From DATCHW01 sp036508135 (GTDB taxonomy: Bacteria; Bacteroidota; Ignavibacteria; Tepidaquicellales; Tepidaquicellaceae), in NCBI GenBank assembly GCA_036508135.1, contig DATCHW010000005.1, positions 1-27,412 on the forward strand: a DNA stretch of 27,412 nucleotides, written 5' to 3'. Shown here piece by piece: positions 1 through 7,332 of the stretch. Every line of letters starts with the position of its first letter. Within the stretch, counting starts at the first letter, position 1. The position numbers and the translations under genes were made by a program. The notes beneath the pieces are model-generated. The model searched no databases and was not told where the DNA came from. It worked only from the letters and a program-made list of their open reading frames with translations.

Positions 1-1
1 T

Positions 2-256
2 GCTGTAAACATTACTGACAAGAAAAGAAATAAATTACATCAGGTTTTTCAACCATCTTTTGATTTGAAAGAATTAGTAACCGAAAAATATGTAATTCAA
101 AAATTAAACTATATTCACAAGAATCCTATTTCGGGAAAATACAATCTTGTAGATGATTATACATTATATAAATATTCAAGTGCAAGGTTTTACGAACAGG
201 GACGACAGGGAGATTTCGAAGTAACACATTACTTAAAAGTAAAAGATTTAATTTAA
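2..256 (+). CDS. RAYT-type (REP-associated, Y1/IS200-like) transposase, C-terminal part only
   Basis: The frame is open from the left window edge, so the N-terminus, including the expected HUH and catalytic Tyr motifs, lies outside. The visible 84 residues carry the hallmark end of the RAYT family: the segment KLNYIHKNPISGKY followed by a Tyr-rich YKYSSARFY motif. Family knowledge: RAYTs are single-copy domesticated Y1 HUH endonucleases thought to mobilise REP-like palindromes. A short hairpin (AAGATT/AATCTT, 243-260) overlaps the stop codon, and the 400-bp gap downstream holds three palindromic elements, which fits that role. I cannot tell whether the gene is intact upstream. The TTG at 65 is only an in-frame leucine codon, not a start. 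Confidence 0.85.
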   Translation, partial: AVNITDKKRNKLHQVFQPSFDLKELVTEKYVIQKLNYIHKNPISGKYNLVDDYTLYKYSSARFYEQGRQGDFEVTHYLKVKDLI

Positions 257-270
257 TCTTATGATAACGA

Positions 271-307
271 AGAGTCATCTGCCGAATAAATTCGCCAGAG
301 AGACTCT
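271..307. repeat. AGAGTC-type hairpin repeat, copy 1
   Basis: An imperfect inverted repeat with outer arms AGAGTC (271-276) and GACTCT (302-307) and a partly paired CTGCCGAA / TTCGCCAG interior. It is followed by GCT and a run of A. A second copy with the same outer arms and the same GCTnAAAAAA tail is at 22033-22077. It sits 15 bp after the RAYT stop codon, so it is a candidate substrate of that enzyme (inference). Confidence 0.6.
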
Positions 308-495
308 GCTAAAAAAGAAAGTAGCTGAATTTCTCCAGCACCGTGTTTGATGTAGTAACTTCAGACATATAATGTGTATCAGTTAAATTATAGTGAATTA
401 ATATAATTTAAATTTTATTTGTTAAATAATAAATTCATACTTTAGGGGGGAAGACAATTAGCAATTATTAATTAGTCCCGATTCACAAGCTCATT

Positions 496-516
496 CCCGA
501 GGGTTCGGAACAGGCT
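496..516. repeat. CCCGAGGGTTCGG palindromic repeat, copy 1
   Basis: The 21-nt block starting CCCGAGGGTTCGG and ending ACAGGCT matches the reverse complement of 22290-22310 with one mismatch. The core CCCGA/TCGGG arms can fold into a small hairpin. This copy is intergenic; the other lies inside a coding sequence. Confidence 0.7.
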
Positions 517-565
517 GGGATCTACGCTACGCTTCGATAATGAGTAATTAAAAATGGAGATCGGA

Positions 566-637
566 AACTCATCTGGTGAATATCAAGCCTGTCTGTCGCC
601 AGTTAGACGGTAATGCAGGTAAGTCACTTGATGAGTT
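566..637. repeat. Nested inverted repeat downstream of the FHA/PP2C operon
   Basis: Outer arms AACTCATC (566-573) and GATGAGTT (630-637) enclose further pairings: TCAAG/CTTGA, CCTG/CAGG and GTCT/AGAC. The structure lies 26 bp beyond the end of the last gene of the minus-strand operon. It could help end transcription, although no T-tract follows on that strand. It may simply be another REP-like element. Confidence 0.5.
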
Positions 638-662
638 GTTGATTTTAATATTATATTCTTTT

Positions 663-1784
663 TTATTCGCCTTTGATGAGTAAGTTTATATTGTCGGTGG
701 CTTTTGTTTTTTGGGAATCGGAGCACGCTGATTCTTTGAGAACGTTAGTATAATAATCAATTGCTTTATTTTTTGATTCGGCATCTTTTCTTCCGGAGTT
801 ATTAAATATGAGGTAATATATATTCCCCATTTGCAATATTGCCTTACATTTATTCTGATATGCAGTATTCTTCGAGAGTTTATCTAAGTAATTTAAGGCG
901 GTGTTAATATTCACCGCACCGGTATCTTTTGCCCATACTCTTGTAGCAGAGAATGCATAGGCGTAAATGGCATCGTTAAATTCATTATTAGTTAATATAT
1001 AAGATGTATCTGCAGAAATGATTCCCGCAAGATAATAATACGAGGAATCGTATTCGTCTTTATCGTAAAATTCGAAACCTCGTTTTTTAGCAGCGGGGAT
1101 AAATTTTTTCTTAAGAAAAAAAGATTCCCTGTTTCCTAATCTGTAAGATAATAAATTGAATTCGTTATATTCTTCTTCGTAAATTTTTTCTTTGTAGTTT
1201 TTGTAATCAGCCATTAATTCGTACTTGATATATAATTCTTTCACGTAAGGGTCATCAGATTCGAGTTGAGTTTTAATGGAATCATATTTTACCACCTCGG
1301 AAAAATCACCGGTCTCAAATTTTACTTTCACTCGTATTGCTGTTTGTTCAAGATTTGAATAGGGTTCTGAAAAATTTCCAATGATATCTGCATCTGACAG
1401 GGGAAATTCTTTTGTTTCGTTTTCACCGGTTTTAACAAATACCGAATACGGCTGAATTGTATTTACGGCTTTAAATGCAATTACTCCGGTAACTGATTTC
1501 CCGGGTTCTAAACTCTTATTTAATACAGGACTTACATAGAAAATTTCCGATAGTTTTGTTCCCTCTTTAATATAGATTCTTTTGTAAATATCCTTTGCGG
1601 TTTCACCTGAACCGTTTTGAAATTCGCATTCAAATATTGCAAGTTTTTCCTTTTGCCCTATTTTTATAGGATCAATTCTGGAAGCAAGAATTTTAATTTC
1701 CAGTTTTGGCGGGGGTTCCGTTCCCTTACCCGTGTTCGCAAATAAGGAAGTATTAAGAAGCAGGAACAAAATCAATAAAAACAT
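663..1784 (-). CDS. Secreted protein with C-terminal helical (TPR-like) region, function unknown
   Basis: I do not recognise this 373-residue protein. It starts with a hydrophobic Sec signal peptide (about residues 1-17, ending SLFA), so it is probably periplasmic. Residues about 25-160 are rich in beta-prone stretches with a LEPGKSVTG turn, like an Ig-type adhesion or sorting fold. Residues about 170-370 are helical and Tyr/Asp-rich, with a TPR-like repeat around KAILQMGNIYYLIF and KAIDYYTNVLKES. It is the last gene of the FHA, VWA-FHA, PP2C operon, 46 bp after the phosphatase gene. It might act as an extracytoplasmic partner of the transmembrane proteins encoded upstream; that is an inference from position only. 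Confidence 0.7.
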   Translation of the reverse strand: MFLLILFLLLNTSLFANTGKGTEPPPKLEIKILASRIDPIKIGQKEKLAIFECEFQNGSGETAKDIYKRIYIKEGTKLSEIFYVSPVLNKSLEPGKSVTGVIAFKAVNTIQPYSVFVKTGENETKEFPLSDADIIGNFSEPYSNLEQTAIRVKVKFETGDFSEVVKYDSIKTQLESDDPYVKELYIKYELMADYKNYKEKIYEEEYNEFNLLSYRLGNRESFFLKKKFIPAAKKRGFEFYDKDEYDSSYYYLAGIISADTSYILTNNEFNDAIYAYAFSATRVWAKDTGAVNINTALNYLDKLSKNTAYQNKCKAILQMGNIYYLIFNNSGRKDAESKNKAIDYYTNVLKESACSDSQKTKATDNINLLIKGE

Positions 1785-1830
1785 AATTGCAAATTTAACT
1801 TTTGAAATATGACAAATAAAATCCGTTTAA

Positions 1831-3453
1831 TTACTTTTCATCTCCGGGTAATTTTTTCTTAGCATCATCAATTTTCTCTTCAACTTTTTCTTTTACTTTC
1901 TCACCTTCTTTTTTTGTTTTGTCTATTACCGTTTCGTCGTTTTTTTTCTGCTGGTCATCTTTACCATCGGTCTGCTCTTTTTGCTGGGTTTGTGTTTTCG
2001 GTTTTGATGTTTCGCGGTTCTCTTCTTTTACCGGTTCAGTCGGGGGTACATAATAAAGAATTTCATTTATTTCTAAAATATTATCGTCTATTCTGTTTAT
2101 GATAATTTCATAAGGAACACGCTCATCTTTATTCCCCACCTTCAGATACATCTTGTAGTTATAAACACCTTTATCAACAGTGAGACCTTTTAACTCAATC
2201 AACCAAAGGTCACGTGTTTTTATGTCGCTTTTTAAATCGGAGAATCCAATCTCTTTAGGCTTGGAATCCCGATCCGGCTTATACATAAATTTTTCGAATC
2301 TAATATCCGCGGGAAATTTTAAATTGTCATCTATGTTTTTTCCCCTGTATAATTTTTCTTTCAGGAATCCGTTTAATTTCTCAGTTATGGTTTTATATTC
2401 TTTGTTGCTTTCATCGACCTGTGTTTTTTCCATAGTCAGGATTTCTTCTGTTCCACCTTTCCCGCGCAGGAAAAAATACCACAGGAAAATCATAACCATA
2501 GCCAGTACAAGTACACCGCCTATTATGTAGAGCATAGTATTGCTTTTTTTCTTTTGAGATAGTCCAAAGCCGGAATCACTTTCGTTACCAATTTCTCTTG
2601 TCTTATCGAAACGCGCCGGAGAGGGCGGGATGATATCTTTTGATAATGAGCCCTGAGGCGGAATATTCTTTAAATCGTCAGGCAGAATTTCCCCGTTTAT
2701 TATCTTTGCAATTTGTAATGTTATATTGTCCGTTCCTCCGTTCATATTTGCAAGAGATACAAGTTTCTCGCAGGCATCCATAGGTTCGGATTGCCCGGTG
2801 ATATTGAGAATATCTTTATCACTTACCATACCGGAAAGCCCGTCGCTGCAAAGTATGAATGTATCATTTTTGTAAATCTTCATCCCGCCGGGATTCAATT
2901 GCGGCTCTAATTTCATATTCACACCAAGTGCCTGAAGGATCTCGTTCCTGCGGGGATGATTTTCGGCTTCTTCATAAGAGATTATTCCCTGGTCAACGAG
3001 CTCCTGTACAAAAGACTGGTCTTTTGTAATCTGATGAATTGCTCCGCCGCGAATCATATACATTCTTGAATCTCCCACATTACCAATATATGCGTTGCCA
3101 TTTTTAAGAACAAGAATTACACAGGTAGTTCCCATTCCTTTGAGGTCGGGATTTTCTTTTGTTTTATTATGAAGTGCATCATTTGCGGCAATCATAGCTT
3201 CTTTTATAAGTGTGGAAGTTTCAGTAATCGCTTTAGGATTTTCAGTCATAAATTCTTTTATCGTATAAACCGCAAGGCGGGAAGCTACCTCTCCGCCTAT
3301 GTGCCCGCCCATTCCATCACACACTACAAAGACATCCCCGAAGTCGCAGAGAAATTTTTCCATATAGTCTTCATTCTTCTGACGGACTTTCCCTACGTCG
3401 GATTTATTTCCAAAAGAAACCTGTAAACGCTCGTTCGAGTTTTGACTGCTCAT
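1831..3453 (-). CDS. Membrane-anchored PP2C-family Ser/Thr protein phosphatase
   Basis: The N-terminal 250 residues form a full PPM/PP2C phosphatase domain that would dephosphorylate phospho-Ser/Thr proteins in the cytoplasm. Metal-binding motifs are present in order: GKVRQKNED (21-29), VCDGMGGH (44-51), NVGDSR (125-130), CSDGLSG (202-208) and GGTDNIT (239-245). A Pro/Ser linker leads to one membrane segment (about 307-329). The remaining 210 residues should be extracytoplasmic: a folded part to about 470, then a low-complexity Lys/Glu/Gln tail. Typical PrpC/Stp enzymes have about 250 residues and no such extension. The upstream VWA-FHA gene ends 16 bp away, so the two are probably co-transcribed. 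No partner kinase gene is visible in the window. Confidence 0.93.
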   Translation of the reverse strand: MSSQNSNERLQVSFGNKSDVGKVRQKNEDYMEKFLCDFGDVFVVCDGMGGHIGGEVASRLAVYTIKEFMTENPKAITETSTLIKEAMIAANDALHNKTKENPDLKGMGTTCVILVLKNGNAYIGNVGDSRMYMIRGGAIHQITKDQSFVQELVDQGIISYEEAENHPRRNEILQALGVNMKLEPQLNPGGMKIYKNDTFILCSDGLSGMVSDKDILNITGQSEPMDACEKLVSLANMNGGTDNITLQIAKIINGEILPDDLKNIPPQGSLSKDIIPPSPARFDKTREIGNESDSGFGLSQKKKSNTMLYIIGGVLVLAMVMIFLWYFFLRGKGGTEEILTMEKTQVDESNKEYKTITEKLNGFLKEKLYRGKNIDDNLKFPADIRFEKFMYKPDRDSKPKEIGFSDLKSDIKTRDLWLIELKGLTVDKGVYNYKMYLKVGNKDERVPYEIIINRIDDNILEINEILYYVPPTEPVKEENRETSKPKTQTQQKEQTDGKDDQQKKNDETVIDKTKKEGEKVKEKVEEKIDDAKKKLPGDEK

Positions 3454-3469
3454 TGAATAATCTTTTAAT

Positions 3470-5083
3470 TTATTTAAATTGTAACTCTATATTCCCGACC
3501 CTAATCATGTCGCCCGGATTTACAGACGAGGCGGATATCCTTCTTCCATTTACAAAAGTTCCGTTTGTCGAGTTAAAGTCTTCTATATTATACTTCCCAT
3601 TTTCAAAATAGATTCGTGCGTGCCTTCTGGAAACAGTTTCATCCTGTAAAATTAACTGACCTTCCGTTCTTCCAATAAGCACTCCAAATTCCTGCACCTG
3701 CACCTGCTGCCCGGATTGCCTGCCGTTCATTACCGTAAGAGAGTGTATTGCTCCGGAAGATGCTCCGGCAAAGGTTTCCGGGGATTTGGTCAATATCATC
3801 GTTCTTCTTCTCACGTCAATTTGTTTCGGAACCACACCTACCATTGTTTTTGAAGCATTATTCATCATCTGCTCGAGTTTCATAATTTTTTCTTTATCGG
3901 AATCAGAAACAAATTTCTGGTTATCCATCTGCGATAAAATATCCTGATACTGGTTATACAAGCCATCATATTTTTGCTGATTTTCCATCGATTCCTGTTC
4001 ACGAAGCATTTTTTCCCTGTCCTTCTCCTTGCGGTATTTGCCCTTTTTCAGAATATTCAGAATCAGAAAAATTGCGAGTGCTATTATCAGAACACCGATA
4101 ACGATTATACCTATCAGAAGTTCTTTTTTCTTGCATTCCTGAACAGGAGGGTCCTGATTTTTCTCTTTTGCAAAATAGCTGTAGTCTATGTAATTTGTTG
4201 ACTTCTCTTTTTTCACTTCAAGCGAGATATTCACAGTATCATTTTCTTTTGCACAGCTCCAGTAAGAAAGTACATATTCTTCTTTTATCCTGTCATATAT
4301 CATCGGAATTATTTTCTTGATATCCTCTGCTTTCGATATTTCATAATACTTGCCGCCTTTATCCTTGGTGGATTCGGCAATTTTATCCATATTCACCAGA
4401 GTGCCTCTTGTATCGCTTTTACGGTCAATGGCGCCGATTGTATAAACTGTTACCCCGCTCTTTTTTGCTTCTTTAATAACGTCTTCGGTTGATATTTCTT
4501 TATATGTATCGTCTCCATCACTTATAACAACGAGGATTTTTCTTTTTGGGGAATCGAGGTCTTTTATCCACCTGAGAGCATCTATGATACTTTTGAAAAT
4601 ATTGCTGCCGCCTTTTTCCGCAGCATTTATAAGATTAAGGTTATCGCGTGTGATACCCCTGTTAGTTGTAAAGTCAGATACACGCACGAGCGAATCGCCC
4701 AAAAAGCCGATAGCAATTTTATCCTGCTTTCTTAAACTGTCAAGGATGCTCAGCAGACCCGATTTAACATACTTCACCGGTTCTTCCATAGACGGAGAAG
4801 CGTCCAGGAGGAAACAAATTGCAATTCCCTCTTTTTCCGATTCGTAGAAATTGTTTAATTCCGGTTTGATCCTTTTGCCTGTGTTTTTTTCTTCTATCGT
4901 AATTGAACCGGCATCAATTTTCAGTACGGGTTTTCCTTTAGTATCCAGGATATTAAGGAAGAGTTTGATTTTCGCAAACTGAGTTGCATCAATTTCGCGG
5001 ATATTGAGAAACAACGTATCCTGAGAAAACGCGTTAAGAGTGAAAAGTAAAAAGAAAGTAAACAGAAGTAATACTTTTTTCAT
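3470..5083 (-). CDS. Transmembrane VWA-FHA protein
   Basis: A 537-residue protein with a signal peptide (1-20, cleavage after AFS). Next comes an extracytoplasmic von Willebrand A domain (about 85-265) with a MIDAS-type DASPS (94-98) and SDGDD (188-192). One membrane segment follows (322-344), then a charged coiled-coil-like stretch (348-410) and a cytoplasmic FHA domain (about 446-537). The FHA has the canonical IGR (470-472), SRRHA (485-489) and NSTNGTFVNG (504-513), so its phospho-threonine pocket looks intact. Two Cys (277 and 317) flank the outer membrane-proximal region. A GGAG ribosome-binding site precedes the ATG by about 7 nt. It lies between the zinc-ribbon/FHA gene (25-bp gap) and the PP2C gene (16-bp gap), which suggests one phospho-signalling operon. 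The ligand of the VWA domain is unknown. Confidence 0.92.
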   Translation of the reverse strand: MKKVLLLFTFFLLFTLNAFSQDTLFLNIREIDATQFAKIKLFLNILDTKGKPVLKIDAGSITIEEKNTGKRIKPELNNFYESEKEGIAICFLLDASPSMEEPVKYVKSGLLSILDSLRKQDKIAIGFLGDSLVRVSDFTTNRGITRDNLNLINAAEKGGSNIFKSIIDALRWIKDLDSPKRKILVVISDGDDTYKEISTEDVIKEAKKSGVTVYTIGAIDRKSDTRGTLVNMDKIAESTKDKGGKYYEISKAEDIKKIIPMIYDRIKEEYVLSYWSCAKENDTVNISLEVKKEKSTNYIDYSYFAKEKNQDPPVQECKKKELLIGIIVIGVLIIALAIFLILNILKKGKYRKEKDREKMLREQESMENQQKYDGLYNQYQDILSQMDNQKFVSDSDKEKIMKLEQMMNNASKTMVGVVPKQIDVRRRTMILTKSPETFAGASSGAIHSLTVMNGRQSGQQVQVQEFGVLIGRTEGQLILQDETVSRRHARIYFENGKYNIEDFNSTNGTFVNGRRISASSVNPGDMIRVGNIELQFK

Positions 5084-5108
5084 GATAAACTCCGGGTAAT
5101 AAATTTGA

Positions 5109-5747
5109 TTATAAAGCTCTGAATTTTAAATCTGTTTTTCCAAGTTTAAGGATATCTCCGTCTTTAAGTTCGCCTTCATCCATGGATTCTCCGTTTATTT
5201 TTGTTCCGTTTGTTGAAAGCTGGTCTTTGATCCTGAACTTTCCGTCACGGAAAAGTATCAAACAGTGCGGAGAGGAGACCGCCGGGTCGTTCAGCCGTAT
5301 ATCACCTTCAGCGCCTCCGCTGATAATATTTCTGCCTTCATACAGTTTATAATCGTCACCGTTTTTATTCCAGCTGAAAGTAACGAGCCAGCCGACAAGT
5401 TTCCGTGTATTTCCTGGAGCTGGTTCACCGTCTTCACCTGTAATAATGGTTTTATTTCCCTGGAATTTTTCTGCTGGCTTATTGGATTCGCCCATTATAC
5501 GCGTAGCCGGTTCCTGACCGGAGCTGGCAATCGTTTTTGCCGCATCACTGCTTACCGTTTTTCCGTAGCCCATAATTTCCTGAAGATCGGAAGAGGGGCA
5601 ATAAGGGCACTTTGCCAAAGTTGAATCATAGATATGTCCGTTCGGACACATTATGGTACTTTCCTTTGTAATAGGCGTACCGCAAACTATGCAGAACCTC
5701 GAGTCACCCGAGTTATCTGCGCCGCAAGTTTTACACTTTATCATCAT
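5109..5747 (-). CDS. Zinc-ribbon/FHA domain protein
   Basis: A soluble 212-residue protein, first gene of the minus-strand operon. Two zinc ribbons come first: CKTC and CIVC (C5, C8, C19, C22), then CPNGH and CPYC (C34, H38, C47, C50). A 65-residue flexible linker carries repeated Thr motifs (GKTV, AKTI, ATRI, NKTI). The C-terminal FHA domain (about 120-212) keeps Gly-Arg (138-139), SSPH (158-161) and STNGT (178-182), so phospho-threonine binding is expected. I chose the ATG pair at 5747/5744; a TTG at 5780 in frame would add 11 residues but has no ribosome-binding site. It is divergent from pgi. Its likely role is a cytoplasmic reader or adaptor for phosphorylated partners, as with GarA/OdhI-type FHA proteins (inference). 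Confidence 0.88.
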   Translation of the reverse strand: MMIKCKTCGADNSGDSRFCIVCGTPITKESTIMCPNGHIYDSTLAKCPYCPSSDLQEIMGYGKTVSSDAAKTIASSGQEPATRIMGESNKPAEKFQGNKTIITGEDGEPAPGNTRKLVGWLVTFSWNKNGDDYKLYEGRNIISGGAEGDIRLNDPAVSSPHCLILFRDGKFRIKDQLSTNGTKINGESMDEGELKDGDILKLGKTDLKFRAL

Positions 5748-5951
5748 TTTGTAAATTATTTGTTTAACAAAATACGGCAAGTATTGAACCGTTTTTTTTT
5801 AATAAATCGATTAAATTTTATAACTGTATATTTGATTAATAATATTTAACTTAATAATTAAAATGATTAATCAATAACAAGTTCTATCTAAACACCGAAA
5901 AGTATATATAATTATAACAAAATAAAAACATATATTATATAGAAAAATATT
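5748..5951. promoter_or_regulatory. Divergent promoter region between the FHA operon and pgi
   Basis: About 200 bp of very AT-rich sequence separates two divergent transcription units, so it should hold both promoters. On the plus strand there is a TATATTTG at 5827-5834, resembling the Bacteroidetes -7 element TAnnTTTG, and a TATAAT at 5907-5912. Neither has a convincing upstream partner, so I do not assign exact promoters. Confidence 0.4.
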
Positions 5952-7262
5952 ATGGCGAATCATATAAACTTAGATTACAGCGGTTCTTTAAATTTCCTGA
6001 CTGAAGCAGAAATAAGCAGCTACTCTCAAAAAGTGAGTAATTCAAATGCTTTACTTTATTCCGGGAAAGGGAAAGGAAGTGACTTTCTAGGCTGGCTCGA
6101 CTTACCCGCTTCCACCGCCAAAGAAGCAATAAATAAGATAAAAAATGCCGCCGAAAAATTAAAAGAAAAATCAAAATTCATAGTCGTAATAGGAATTGGG
6201 GGGTCATATCTCGGTGCAAGAGCTGTGATTGATGCACTTTCCGATAATATGAATTTCTCTTTAAAGAAAAAAGAACGGGAGAATCCACTGATTTTATATG
6301 CCGGTCAGAATATTAGTGAAGATTACCTCGCCGATATGCTGAAATTTTTGGAGAACAGGGATTACTCACTGATTGTAATTTCAAAATCGGGGACTACAAC
6401 AGAACCCGCATTAGCGTTCAGATTGTTTAAAAAGCATTTGATTTACAAGTATGGAAAAAATGAAGCAAAAGAAAGGATCCTATCAGTCACCGGCAAAGAA
6501 AAAGGTGCATTAAAAAAATTATCGGATGCAGAGGGCTATGAAACTTTCGCGATACCGGACGATATAGGCGGAAGGTTTTCGGTTCTCACTCCGGTGGGCT
6601 TGCTTCCGATAGCTGCTGCAGGAATCAATATTGACGAAATTCTTGAAGGTGCTAAATATATGCAGAATTTTTTATTGAGTGAAAAAAGTTTGGATAAAAA
6701 TTCGGCAGACCTTTATGCGGTTTTAAGGAACCTGCTTTATTCAAAAGGGAAAATGATTGAAATACTTGCTAATTATAATCCGTCATTAAATTATTTTACG
6801 GAGTGGTGGAAGCAGTTATACGGCGAAAGCGAAGGCAAGGAAGGAAAGGGAATTTTTCCCGTAGGTGTAAATAATACTACAGACCTGCATTCTATGGGAC
6901 AGATGATACAGGAAGGTACAAGAAATATTTTTGAAACCGTTATATGGATTGAGAAAACAAAGAAGGAGGTAGAAGTGCCTTATGACGATAGCAATCTCGA
7001 CGAGATAAATTATCTCGCAGGAAAAAGAATAAACGAAATAAATGAAAAAGCAATGCTTGGTACCGTGATGGCACATATAGAAGGCGGGGTTCCGAATTTG
7101 AGGATTAATATTCCGGAATTGAACGGATATTATTTGGGTGAAATGATTTATTTCTTTGAAAAAGCCTGTGCTGTTAGCGGATATTTACTGGATGTAAATC
7201 CGTTCAACCAGCCGGGAGTTGAAGCATATAAAAAAAATATGTTTCAATTGCTGGGGAAGTAG
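5952..7262 (+). CDS. pgi: Glucose-6-phosphate isomerase
   Basis: Interconverts glucose 6-phosphate and fructose 6-phosphate in glycolysis and gluconeogenesis; cytoplasmic. The 436-residue length matches the short Bacillus-type PGI class (about 450) rather than the roughly 550-residue E. coli type. Visible landmarks are VIGIGGSYLGARA (79-91), the sugar-phosphate loop SKSGTTTEP (144-152), GGRFSVLTPVG (206-216), the catalytic Glu in GESEGKEG (E292), His in DLHSMGQ (H313) and the Lys near the C-terminus in PGVEAYKK (427/428). All expected active-site residues are present. It stands alone on the plus strand, 70 bp before the HEAT-cyclophilin gene. Confidence 0.97.
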   Translation: MANHINLDYSGSLNFLTEAEISSYSQKVSNSNALLYSGKGKGSDFLGWLDLPASTAKEAINKIKNAAEKLKEKSKFIVVIGIGGSYLGARAVIDALSDNMNFSLKKKERENPLILYAGQNISEDYLADMLKFLENRDYSLIVISKSGTTTEPALAFRLFKKHLIYKYGKNEAKERILSVTGKEKGALKKLSDAEGYETFAIPDDIGGRFSVLTPVGLLPIAAAGINIDEILEGAKYMQNFLLSEKSLDKNSADLYAVLRNLLYSKGKMIEILANYNPSLNYFTEWWKQLYGESEGKEGKGIFPVGVNNTTDLHSMGQMIQEGTRNIFETVIWIEKTKKEVEVPYDDSNLDEINYLAGKRINEINEKAMLGTVMAHIEGGVPNLRINIPELNGYYLGEMIYFFEKACAVSGYLLDVNPFNQPGVEAYKKNMFQLLGK

Positions 7263-7283
7263 AAAATATTGAGATAATTGTCC

Positions 7284-7296
7284 GGGGCTTTAGCCT
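7284..7296. repeat. GGCTTTAGCC hairpin repeat, copy 1
   Basis: A compact palindrome (GGCT/AGCC around TT) lies in the 70-bp gap after pgi. The same motif, inverted and extended to GGGCTAAAGCCC, is at 22948-22959 within a larger nested element. It may act as a weak terminator for pgi, but no T-tract follows. Confidence 0.45.
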
Positions 7297-7332
7297 CAGA
7301 TATTAAAAATAGTGATATAAATTAATATATAT

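Larger units (their letters stand above)
257..662. other. Repeat-rich intergenic gap, no gene seen
   Basis: This 406-bp gap has no credible ORF. It contains three inverted-repeat elements (271-307, 496-516 and 566-637, listed separately). Between them is AT-rich sequence with a GGGGGG run near 445. It separates the RAYT fragment from the convergent 3' end of the FHA/PP2C operon. Confidence 0.7.

Noticed and set aside
5748..5780. TTG start for the zinc-ribbon/FHA protein
   Set aside because: It adds 11 residues not expected before the first zinc ribbon and has no ribosome-binding site; the ATG pair at 5747/5744 fits better.
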